NCBI GenBank assembly: GCA_903902345.1
Contig: CAIUUR010000337.1
Coordinates: 1-49,610 of the forward strand
Reading direction: 5' to 3'
From: an uncultured Geobacteraceae bacterium
GTDB taxonomy: Bacteria; Desulfobacterota; Desulfuromonadia; Geobacterales; CAIOGM01
Length of the DNA: 49,610 nucleotides
The notes below the pieces were generated by a model. That model was not told where the DNA came from and ran no database searches. It worked only from the letters and a program-made list of their open reading frames with translations. A program made the position numbers and the translations under genes. Shown piece after piece: positions 33,811 through 41,537 of the stretch; position 1 is the stretch's first letter, and the number at the start of each line of letters is the position of its first letter.

Positions 33811-35359
33811 GCAACAACGCCCGCGCCCGGGCCGATCCTTCGAAAGTTCCGCCACTCTTCAATGCCTCCGTCAGCTCTTTCCTTCCTTTCGCCTGCTCCC
33901 CCATCTTGAGGAGCAATGCCCCCAGATGATAGCGGTGGGTCGGGTTCCCCGGCATTCCCGTTACCCCCTGCCGAAGAAGCGGTAGAGCCTGCTCCAGCTT
34001 TCCCTGGCGACACAGGGTCCACCCCAGGGTATCGGCCACAGCGGGTTCCTTGGGATGTCTGGCGTAAAGCAGCGCCGCCAGCGCCGCCGAGCGCTCCATG
34101 TCAAAACCGTGCTCCGCATTGAGGCTGGCGATGTTGTTCATGGCACGCTCATTATCCGGAGAGCGTTTCAGAGCCTCTTCGTACCCGTTAAGGGCCAAGA
34201 TGTACTCCCCGTGCCGCATGAGGAGGTCTCCCAGGACAAGAAACGGCTCTGATGAAACCGAAGTGGCGGCAAAACTCCGGAGCAAGGCCTCGGCCTCGGC
34301 GCCGCGCCCCATCATCTCCAGAGCATCTATCCGGGCTAACGACAATGCCCAGTCGTGGGGGCTCTTTTTCAACCCCGCCTCGGCCGCCTGGAGCATCGGG
34401 GCAAAGGCACTCTGCATCCGCAATAATTCAATGAACTGCAACCGGAGTCCCGGTTCGGCGAATTCCCCCCCCATGACTGCCCGGCACTGTTCCAGCGATT
34501 CCTCCCGCTTACCCATGACGCCGTGGATCTGGGCCAGTAACAGATGGGGCTCCACTGCGTCCGGAGCCAAACGGCCGGCCTCCTTCGCCTCGGCAAGAGC
34601 CAGAGTCGGATCGTTCAGGCCCAACGCCAGACGCCCCAGTTCCAGGTGGGCGAGGTACAGTTTCGGCTCGATCCTGAGCGCCTCCCGGTAAGCGTCGCGG
34701 GCTTCGCTCAGACTCTTCAGCTGCCACTGGGCGCGGGCAAGCAGGATGAATGCCTCATAATCACCCCCATTCTGGCGAATGGCGTTACGCAACTCCAGGA
34801 TCGCTTCCCGGAATTTTTTTTCATCCATATACCGTTGGGCGTTGGCCATATAGCCGGAGGATTCGGATTTGAACTGTAGCAGGTTATAATGATTCGCACT
34901 CCAGACTCCTCCCAGCGCCAGGCAGGCCACCCCTGCGACTACGGAAAACTTCAGGGCGCTTTGACGCAACCACAACCGATAAAAACGGATTCCGGTGGAG
35001 CGGTGTCCCAGGCTGTTCATCCGGTGAGAACGCCAGGTCATGAAGAGGTCGAAGAGCACGTAAGCGGCAACGCAGAGAACCTCCCCCAGCAACCACTGCG
35101 CCTTTGTGGAGAGAGTCACCACCTCCGGCAGGTGCAGGGTTACCCCCCGGGAAAGGATTGCGATGATAACGAGGATCACCACCCCACCCACCAGGGCGAT
35201 TTTGACCTTGCTCTGTTTCGCCCACCAGAGGAGAAAGGGGAACCAGCCCACAACATGACGGCCGCGTCGCCGGTACTGCCGCCACGCCATGCTCAGGTCA
35301 AAGGTAAGAACTACGGCCATGGCCGGGATAATCAGCAACCAGAGCATCAGTGTCGACAT
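33806..35359 (-). CDS. Membrane protein with TPR repeats (517 aa)
   Basis: Four N-terminal helices (about 3-24, 52-70, 86-108, 137-155) arranged as a tandem pair: FDLSMAWRQYRRRGRH...WAKQSKVKIALVGGVV and FDLFMTWRSHRMNSLGH...RQSALKFSVVAGVA look like an internal duplication. From about 170 on, at least six TPR units form a helical scaffold (for example FREAILELRNAIRQNGGDYEAFILLARAQWQ). TPR membrane proteins of this kind assist polysaccharide or PEP-CTERM export systems. The C-terminus reads KGRKELTEAL...FEGSARARALLL; the stop codon lies within a palindromic repeat and a broken paralogue ends ARARLLSEGKG, so the last few residues may have been replaced. Confidence 0.82.
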   Translation of the reverse strand: MSTLMLWLLIIPAMAVVLTFDLSMAWRQYRRRGRHVVGWFPFLLWWAKQSKVKIALVGGVVILVIIAILSRGVTLHLPEVVTLSTKAQWLLGEVLCVAAYVLFDLFMTWRSHRMNSLGHRSTGIRFYRLWLRQSALKFSVVAGVACLALGGVWSANHYNLLQFKSESSGYMANAQRYMDEKKFREAILELRNAIRQNGGDYEAFILLARAQWQLKSLSEARDAYREALRIEPKLYLAHLELGRLALGLNDPTLALAEAKEAGRLAPDAVEPHLLLAQIHGVMGKREESLEQCRAVMGGEFAEPGLRLQFIELLRMQSAFAPMLQAAEAGLKKSPHDWALSLARIDALEMMGRGAEAEALLRSFAATSVSSEPFLVLGDLLMRHGEYILALNGYEEALKRSPDNERAMNNIASLNAEHGFDMERSAALAALLYARHPKEPAVADTLGWTLCRQGKLEQALPLLRQGVTGMPGNPTHRYHLGALLLKMGEQAKGRKELTEALKSGGTFEGSARARALLL

Positions 35360-35419
35360 GGGGAGGACCTCGTAACCATGTAGTCAGAAACAAAGCCGGT
35401 TTGATATTTCAAAGAACGT

Positions 35420-35692
35420 TTAAGCGGCCGTTTTGACATTCCGAAGCTCTTTTCTTATGGAGTCGAAAAATGTATCATCTTCCGCGACAACAGCACCGAG
35501 ACCTGAATGAAGTTCGTACCATCCACGTTCCACCGACTCGAAAAACTCCTTTTGCTCGTCAACGCCACGCACATACATCCGTAACGAATCCCGAATTATA
35601 TCCTGCTCATTGCGCCCTTCACGCTGAGCAACTCGCTTCAGGTTCATGCTGTCTGTTTCGTCAAGCCCGAGACCAAGCTGCCGACTTCCCAT
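35420..35692 (-). CDS. Ribbon-helix-helix-like protein, orphan antitoxin candidate (90 aa)
   Basis: Small protein opening MGSRQLGLGLDETDSMNLKR, then VAQREGRNEQDIIRDSLRMYVRG, a pattern typical of ribbon-helix-helix (CopG-like) DNA-binding antitoxins. An acidic C-terminal segment (AVVAEDDTFFDSIRKELRN) resembles toxin-binding tails. No ParE or RelE-like toxin gene is next to it. The ATG at 35692 is supported by AGGGAGG about six bases upstream. Partner and function are unknown. Confidence 0.6.
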   Translation of the reverse strand: MGSRQLGLGLDETDSMNLKRVAQREGRNEQDIIRDSLRMYVRGVDEQKEFFESVERGWYELHSGLGAVVAEDDTFFDSIRKELRNVKTAA

Positions 35693-35868
35693 AGAAAACC
35701 TCCCTGCCGGTATCTTTGATAGCACTGTACATCACAAGGCATCAGGAGGCAATTTATTCAATGACAAATCATTCTGTTCCGCTGCCCTCATTGTCTCTAC
35801 TGATTGCTACTAATCTGCAGCGTTGTCCGGTTAGGTTCTTGAATTTAGCTCCCCGTCCGGACACTGTC

Positions 35869-36375
35869 ACCCCTTCCCCTCCGACAGCAACCGCGCCCGG
35901 GCCGCACCGTCAAAATCCCTGGAGAGCTTCAGCGCCGCTCCCAACTCTTTTCGCCCCTCCACCGTCTGCCCCGTCTTAGGTGATTCGCGGTAAAGACGAT
36001 ACCGCGTCAATGTATTTGTCACGTTTCATTGTAGGGATACCCCTCGCGGGTATCCTGTTCTTGAATCGGCAGTCAAGGGCGCCCGCAAGGGGTGCCCCTA
36101 CAAAACGATGTTCAAAATGATGGTATGTTTTTTGCTGCGAATCACCTTAAGCAACGCCGCACGGCATCGGTTTTACCCACAGCCTGGAACGTTGCCTCAG
36201 CCTCCGGGTACCGTCCCAAGGCCGCCTGACTCCGGGCAAGAAAAAACCGTGGTCTGCCCACCGGTCGACCGCACGTCCTCTGCGGCGTTTACCGTCTGAT
36301 TAATTCGGGGGGGGGGGCTGCTTCAACCCCTCCCGCGCCATCCCGATGGCTGCAGCATAGGCTCGCTGGTAAAAC
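35869..36375 (-). pseudogene. Broken TPR-protein gene, pieces in several frames
   Basis: Minus-strand reading gives three TPR-like fragments: YQRAYAAAIGMAREGLKQ near 36312-36367; FFLARSQAALGRYPEAEATF continuing QAVGKTDAVRRCLR near 36140-36245; and KTGQTVEGRKELGAALKLSR continuing DFDGAARARLLSEGKG ending at about 35869. The last one parallels the end of the intact neighbour (KMGEQAKGRKELTEALKSGG...ARARALLL), so this is a decayed paralogue. The fragments are in different frames, and the last two are separated by the insert around 35976-36150. Eleven consecutive G (36307-36317) lie in the first fragment. Confidence 0.65.
36029..36104. repeat. Palindromic repeat inserted into the broken TPR gene
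   Basis: TTGTAGGGATACCCCTCGCG (from 36029) and the arm ending GGGGTGCCCCTACAA (to 36104) form an imperfect long hairpin of the 'gtaggggcgacccgcaagggtcgcccctac' type known between genes in many bacteria. Outside it, GGTGATTCGC (about 35978-35987) and GCGAATCACC (about 36136-36145) are a 10-bp inverted repeat, probably the borders of a larger inserted unit of about 170 bp. Confidence 0.6.
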
Positions 36376-36494
36376 CTAAATTACGGCGTGCAAGAACCTA
36401 ACCGGACAACGCTGCCTGATATCAAGCTCCGGTCGAAGGAACGGGGATACCGTGGCGCCAGCGCCCTTTGGACTCTCCGGGGAAAATAGAACTA

Positions 36495-37175
36495 TTATCG
36501 TACCAGTGAAACTGATTTCTTGTTCATCCGTTTTCGGGCATACCCCACCGCGCCCAGGGAGATGGTCAGGAGAAGATACGTGGAAGGTTCGGGGACTGAA
36601 GGGGTATAATTGTAGGTAATCGAGGCGCTACCTGTCAGGGTGCTCGTAAAATCGGCCATATTGGTATAGCTTGAGTAGGCCGTATTCCCGCCGGTTTTGT
36701 AGGTCAGACTAAAATCAGAACCACCAGTCACGGCGGAGCTTATGGCCGGATTGGCAGTGGCCACCGGAAAATCCTGAACTACGGAGAGGTTGAGGGTCTT
36801 GGCCGGGATCGGGGTATTGTTTCCGCTGCCGGCGCTGGTGCTGTTGCCACCGCCGTTATAATTAATCGAGTTGACGTATACCCCACCACCTAACGTCTCG
36901 CCGAAACTCCCGCCAAGTAAAATCGGGGTGCCGGATGCCGTTATCGCAACTTCCCAATCGATGAGATACGAATCCAGCGTGCCCAGCGCGGCATTGAACG
37001 GGGAAAAGTTGCCGGACAACCCCGACGAACCGGCATGAATGATCGTGCCGGAGCCCGATGCCGACTGGGTATTGGTGAAGGTAACGGTAGTGGTGATGAC
37101 CGATGCCTGCGCCGTCCCCGCGAGTAATATCGACATCAAACCGGACAGGACAATAAATCTTGAAAACATTTTCAT
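36495..37175 (-). CDS. PEP-CTERM sorted exported protein (226 aa)
   Basis: Exported protein with a signal peptide (MKMFSRFIVLSGLMSILLAGTAQA), a Ser/Thr/Gly/Asn-rich body typical of surface or matrix proteins, and a C-terminal PEP-CTERM sorting signal: VPEPSTYLLLTISLGAVGYA followed by RKRMNKK. Exosortase cuts such tails in the inner membrane; no exosortase gene lies in this window. The ATG at 37175 follows AAGGGGT. The kinase/regulator pair upstream might control it, but no matching promoter motif was established. Confidence 0.88.
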   Translation of the reverse strand: MKMFSRFIVLSGLMSILLAGTAQASVITTTVTFTNTQSASGSGTIIHAGSSGLSGNFSPFNAALGTLDSYLIDWEVAITASGTPILLGGSFGETLGGGVYVNSINYNGGGNSTSAGSGNNTPIPAKTLNLSVVQDFPVATANPAISSAVTGGSDFSLTYKTGGNTAYSSYTNMADFTSTLTGSASITYNYTPSVPEPSTYLLLTISLGAVGYARKRMNKKSVSLVR

Positions 37176-37424
37176 ACAATACCCCTTGTATTCCTGGTTG
37201 TCATACCGAAATTCCCGATTTCCTGAGCAAGCGGTGACATAGAGTACAACCATATGAAATTTAACAGCTATTTCAATATTGATCAATAGCAACTATCGAC
37301 ACGCACTATCCGGAATGGATACCCATAATGACTATCAACGGGGGTTGTTCAAGAGAATGACGGAGAAGATACGGTGAGAAGGAAGGATTACAGCATGGTC
37401 CGGAGCGTGACCGGGCGAGAAAAT

Positions 37425-38810
37425 CTATTCGTCACCGACGGAGATACCGTGGCGCTCCAGACGCCGCCGAAAAGTATAGTAGTTCATCTCCAGCATGGCG
37501 GCGGTCTTCATCAGTTTTCCGCCGCAATGGCGCAGCGCCTGTTCCAGGGACCATTTTTCCAGGGAATTGAGAGTGCAGGGGAACGGGGGAGGCGCCGGAG
37601 CGCCGGTGGCGCAAACCGGCGAGAAGGTCGGGAGTTCGTCCGATGATATTTCCCTAAGCGTGGCGTCGGTTATGCCCTGACCGGCGGCAAGGGCGCAGCG
37701 GCGGATGACACTCTTCAATTGGCGGATGTTGCCGGGCCAGGTCATGGCCGAGAATACGTCCCTCGCCTCGCCCGTGAGGCGTGGAACGTCCCGCCCCAAC
37801 TCGTGACAGCTCTCCCGGAGAAAGTTCAACGCCAGCGGAACGATAGCGTCAACCGTTTCCCGTAACGGGGGAAGGTGCAGGGCGACATCGGCCAGGCGAT
37901 AGTAAAAATCCTCGCGAAAACGCCCCCCCCTCACCTCCTCCATGAGGTTGCGATTGCCGGCGCTGACCAGCCGCACATCCACAAAGCGATCCCTCCCCCC
38001 CCCCAACGGCCGGAAGGTTTTTTCCGCCGCGAAACGGAGCAATTTGGTCTGTACGTCGGGCGGACAGGCGTCGATATCATCAAGAAAAAGAGTGCCGCCG
38101 TGGGCCGCCTCAACCAACCCCTGTCGGGGGGGATCACCGCCGGGAGCGGCTCCGCCAAGGGAACCAAACAGCTCGCTTTCCACAAGGTGCAACGGCAGAG
38201 CGTTCAATTGAGCCGTGACGAAGGGACCGACGCGGCGTGGGCTCAGGTTATGAATGATTCCCGCCAGCCGCGTCTTCCCCGTGCCGGTCTCCCCCTGTAA
38301 CAGTACATTGAACGATGTGCGCGCCACCTGCGTCACCTGTTCGACCAGGGGTCGTAGATACGGATCATCCCCCAGGGGAAGCAGAAGCGCCGCAGCCAGT
38401 TCGTCGTTTAACCCGCGAATTTCCCGGCGCTGCACCACCGAGACCGCAGCTCGGGCAATGGCCGCCAGAAGTTCATCGCCGTCCACTGGTTTGCGGATGA
38501 ATGCCGACACCCCCAGTTCGATGGCCTTGAGCAGATAGGAGGTCTCGGTGAAGGCGGTGCAGAGGAGCAGAGGAATGTCCGGATACTCTTTTTTCAGTAA
38601 CGCGGCCAACTCCAGACCATCCATGAACGGCATCCGAATATCGCTGACCACCAGATCGGGGCTCTCGCGGCGGACCGACACCATCGCCTCGCGGCCATGG
38701 GCCGCCGGAATGACCCTGCGGCAATAGAGTTCCAGGAAGGAGGCCGTTTCCCGCCGGAGCAGCTCTTCATCCTCCACCAGCAGGATCGTCAATGATTTCA
38801 AATCGGTCAT
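37425..38810 (-). CDS. NtrC-type response regulator with degenerate GAFTGA loop (461 aa)
   Basis: REC domain at about 8-122 (acceptor Asp57), AAA+ domain at about 145-375 and a Fis-type helix-turn-helix at the C-terminus (GGKLMKTAAMLEMNYYTFRRRL). Walker A is GETGTGKT at 173-180; Walker B is GGTLFLDDID, with Asp in place of the usual Glu. The loop that contacts sigma-54, normally GAFTGA, reads GAAPGG at 220-225, lacking Phe and Thr. Known substitutions at these places abolish sigma-54 activation, so this protein may act without sigma-54. Its start overlaps the kinase stop by four bases, so the two form a two-component pair. Confidence 0.9.
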   Translation of the reverse strand: MTDLKSLTILLVEDEELLRRETASFLELYCRRVIPAAHGREAMVSVRRESPDLVVSDIRMPFMDGLELAALLKKEYPDIPLLLCTAFTETSYLLKAIELGVSAFIRKPVDGDELLAAIARAAVSVVQRREIRGLNDELAAALLLPLGDDPYLRPLVEQVTQVARTSFNVLLQGETGTGKTRLAGIIHNLSPRRVGPFVTAQLNALPLHLVESELFGSLGGAAPGGDPPRQGLVEAAHGGTLFLDDIDACPPDVQTKLLRFAAEKTFRPLGGGRDRFVDVRLVSAGNRNLMEEVRGGRFREDFYYRLADVALHLPPLRETVDAIVPLALNFLRESCHELGRDVPRLTGEARDVFSAMTWPGNIRQLKSVIRRCALAAGQGITDATLREISSDELPTFSPVCATGAPAPPPFPCTLNSLEKWSLEQALRHCGGKLMKTAAMLEMNYYTFRRRLERHGISVGDE

Positions 38811-40300
38811 GAGATATTCTCCAGAGGCAACTCTATTCTGAACCGAGCGCCCCCCGGAACAGGCGTCAACGTTATGCTCCCCCCCAGGCTCTCCCCGATG
38901 ATCATGCGCGCCAGATAAAGGCCGATACCGGAGCCGCCGCTGGCGGCCTTGGTTGTAACATAGGGATCAAAAAGAGTGGTCACCAGCTCCGGGGGGACAC
39001 CAGCGCCGTTATCGCCGATCTCCATAATCATGCTCTTGGGGGTGCTGGATACCTCCACGGTGATCAGCCCCTCATCAGGCCCGCCACTACTGGCCCGAAG
39101 CTCCCCAATAGCGTCCCTGGCGTTATTGACGAGATTAAGGATAACATGCTTAAATTCATTGGGAAACCCGGATACCATCCCCTGACAGCTGTTGTCGCTG
39201 TAGACGGAGAGCGCGATGCCGTTGCTGGTGAACTGCGGCTCAAACAGCTGAACGGCTTCATTGATACAGATCAACGGAGAAAAAGATACCCGCTCTTTTT
39301 CCGGTCGAAAAAAACCGCGAAACTCTTCGATGGTGTCCGACATATGCCGGATCTGCCCCATGGCCCCGATCTTGAAGTCGTGAAGGGTTTCCGGAGTCAC
39401 CCCCTGCAGGGAGCCCGAAGCATGGTGGCGCTGCACCATCATCCCCAGAGCCGCGAGTGGCTGCCGCCACTGATGGGCGATGGCGCCCACCATCTCCCCC
39501 ATGGCAGCCAGTCGGGCATGGGCGGCCATGATCCGCTCCTGATCAAGGCGATGGGCGATCTCTTCATCGATCCGGAGCTGCAATGAATTCGACAACTCCC
39601 GCAGATTCCCCTCGCTGATCCGTAATTCCTCCTCCACCCGGTCGCTGGTCATGGCGAGATAGCTGTAATTGGTCACCACTTGCACGATGATGGTCTGAAG
39701 GAGGAGCCAGCGTAACAGGATGTCCTCCTGGAACCACCGGGCGACAGTGAAGGTCGCGGGAATCGGGGTAGCGTACCACCATGCCCGCGCCGCGAAGAGA
39801 GCCACCAACGGCGCGATCACCAACGACAATAACCACTGCATGGAGTACCGGCGTGAGGCAGGGTAAAGAAGCGGCTTGAGGGCAATGCCGGAAAAGAGGA
39901 TAGCCATGACCACATTGCGCATGATGATACGGCTGCGCAGATCGTGAACCGCATAGATAAAATAAATCTGCAGCCCAAGGGCGATTCCCACCAACGCCAG
40001 ACTGAGACGGAGATCCCACCAGCGTTGTGGTAAGCCGTGAAAACGCCGCACTCCCTCGGAAAAAAAGACCGGCATCATGAGGAGGAGCCCCAGCCCCACG
40101 ACCTGGGGAATAAACTGCGGCTGCATCTTCTCCAGAAACAGCGTGAAGATACCGCCAAGAAACCAGCAGACGGTGCCGGCGAACCAGTCGCCAAAACCGG
40201 CATAGGTGGTCCTGGTCCGCCAGGTGTGGAGCAGAATCAGGGCCTGGATGAGTTGGAAGAGGCTGCCGACAACGGCCAGAGTAGTGATATGGAAGAGCAT
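38807..40300 (-). CDS. Membrane sensor histidine kinase (497 aa)
   Basis: About seven N-terminal transmembrane helices (residues 5-215) without a large periplasmic domain, then a coiled coil and a kinase core. The phospho-accepting His276 lies in GAIAHQWRQPLAAL, of the HisKA subtype common in Geobacter. The ATPase has N-box HVILNLVNNARDAIG, G1 IGDNGAGVP and G2 GGSGIGLYLARMII. The membrane part may sense lipids, electron flow or envelope state; the ligand is unknown. It directly precedes the NtrC-type regulator (ATGA overlap). The start ATG at 40300 has no strong Shine-Dalgarno. Confidence 0.9.
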   Translation of the reverse strand: MLFHITTLAVVGSLFQLIQALILLHTWRTRTTYAGFGDWFAGTVCWFLGGIFTLFLEKMQPQFIPQVVGLGLLLMMPVFFSEGVRRFHGLPQRWWDLRLSLALVGIALGLQIYFIYAVHDLRSRIIMRNVVMAILFSGIALKPLLYPASRRYSMQWLLSLVIAPLVALFAARAWWYATPIPATFTVARWFQEDILLRWLLLQTIIVQVVTNYSYLAMTSDRVEEELRISEGNLRELSNSLQLRIDEEIAHRLDQERIMAAHARLAAMGEMVGAIAHQWRQPLAALGMMVQRHHASGSLQGVTPETLHDFKIGAMGQIRHMSDTIEEFRGFFRPEKERVSFSPLICINEAVQLFEPQFTSNGIALSVYSDNSCQGMVSGFPNEFKHVILNLVNNARDAIGELRASSGGPDEGLITVEVSSTPKSMIMEIGDNGAGVPPELVTTLFDPYVTTKAASGGSGIGLYLARMIIGESLGGSITLTPVPGGARFRIELPLENIS

Positions 40301-40376
40301 GCCTTATACCTGGGAACGGGAAGGTGATGATTGCCAAAGGTTAAAGATGCTCCAGTGCGCACCTCACGCCAACGTA

Positions 40377-41483
40377 TCATGAAGCTGTCCTTGTCAGGCT
40401 TTCATACAGGACGAGGAGCGCCCCCATCTCCCGATCCCACGAGTACTCCGCCTCCACCGCCCGGCGCCCCCTCCTCCCCATCTCATCGGCCTCCTCGGGA
40501 TGAGCGAGTATCCACTGGATGGCAGCAGCAAGCGCCGAGCTGTCGGTGGGTGGTGACACAAGGAGCCCGCAACCGTGGCGGTGGATGACCTCCCGCGCGA
40601 AGTCGATGTCGGAGGCGATCACCGGAAGTCCCGCAGCCATGTACTCGAACAGCTTGTTGCTGCTGGAGTGCACTCCATCTCCGGGGAGATCAACGACCAG
40701 CAGACCGGCGCGCGACAGGTCGAACAGTTCCTGCATCCGCCCACGGTCGATGTACCCCAACTCCTCGGCGCCCGCCCAGCCGGGACGAGTGACGACCTCG
40801 GCGCGGAGAGTTTCGGGATACCATTTCCCGGCGAGGGTAAGGGTGGCCCCGGCCGCCGCTGCGGCGTCCACCATTTCGCCGACACAACGGACCGCCGACA
40901 GAATCCCCACGCAACAGACCCGGAGGGGGCGTTGGGCTGCGGGGATCGGCCCGGGACGAAACTCCTTCACCCCCGCGAAATTCTCCATGATGATCGACCG
41001 CCGGAGAGGGAGCACCCTCTGCATATGGGGAGTGACGACGACGCAGGCGTCCAGGAGGAGAGCAGCGCATCGTTCAGCGGCGCCGTAGACGGAGGCCAGC
41101 AGAGCCGACACGCTGCGGGGGAGCGACGCCGTGACCCGGAGATGGTCCCGATAATACTCGTGAATATCGTACACCACCCGCCGTCCGGCCAGACAGACGG
41201 CGATCCCGCCGGGGATCAGCTCCGGATCGTGGAAATGGAAAATGTCGGGCCCACTCCGCAACGCCCGCCACCAGATCCGCGCCGTGGTCCAGCAGGCCCG
41301 CGCCGGTCGACTGGACGGACGGCCGACGTCGACGATGCGCACCCCGTCAATCAACTGATCACCGACACCATCGGCCACGAAGAGCGTCACGTCATGGCCC
41401 GCCGCCGCCAGAGAGGTGCACATCTTTCGAAAAATACGGGTGTCTGTCCTTGGATGCACCGTGGTGAGGTGAGCGATCCTCAC
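40377..41483 (-). CDS. GT4-family glycosyltransferase (368 aa)
   Basis: GT-B fold enzyme of the GT4 type. The N-terminal half starts MRIAHLTTVHPRTDTRIFRKMCTSLAAAGH with DIFHFHDPELIP; the C-terminal nucleotide-sugar half contains KLFEYMAAGLPVIASDIDFAREVI, the EX7E-like region. It would add a sugar to a lipid-linked glycan in the cytoplasm. It is the last gene of the polysaccharide cluster and much richer in GC than its two upstream neighbours, so it has a different history from them. Confidence 0.9.
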   Translation of the reverse strand: MRIAHLTTVHPRTDTRIFRKMCTSLAAAGHDVTLFVADGVGDQLIDGVRIVDVGRPSSRPARACWTTARIWWRALRSGPDIFHFHDPELIPGGIAVCLAGRRVVYDIHEYYRDHLRVTASLPRSVSALLASVYGAAERCAALLLDACVVVTPHMQRVLPLRRSIIMENFAGVKEFRPGPIPAAQRPLRVCCVGILSAVRCVGEMVDAAAAAGATLTLAGKWYPETLRAEVVTRPGWAGAEELGYIDRGRMQELFDLSRAGLLVVDLPGDGVHSSSNKLFEYMAAGLPVIASDIDFAREVIHRHGCGLLVSPPTDSSALAAAIQWILAHPEEADEMGRRGRRAVEAEYSWDREMGALLVLYESLTRTAS

Positions 41484-41537
41484 GACACGGTCACCTGCGA
41501 TCCGTCACCACCCGGGTGAAGCCGTCGAAAAAAGGTA

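Larger units (their letters stand above)
35817..36415. mobile_element. 599-bp segment bounded by perfect 25-bp inverted repeats (non-autonomous element candidate)
   Basis: GCAGCGTTGTCCGGTTAGGT plus TCTTG at 35817-35841 is the exact reverse complement of CAAGAACCTAACCGGACAAC plus GCTGC at 36391-36415. A further CTAAATT lies next to the left arm and, after an 8-base insertion, next to the right arm. The interior has no transposase; it holds fragments of a TPR gene and a smaller palindromic element. No clear target duplication flanks it. It looks like a mobile insertion cassette or the remnant of an insertion sequence. Confidence 0.6.

Noticed and set aside
35817-36415. Inverted repeats as integron attC sites (GTTAGGT / ACCTAAC core-like)
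   Set aside because: Cassette boundaries would be direct repeats of attC, and no imperfect hairpin with both core boxes is present at either arm.
37288-37303. Possible sigma-54 promoter (CGTGTCGATAGTTGCT) upstream of the PEP-CTERM gene
   Set aside because: The TTGCT half fits but the invariant GG of the -24 element is missing.
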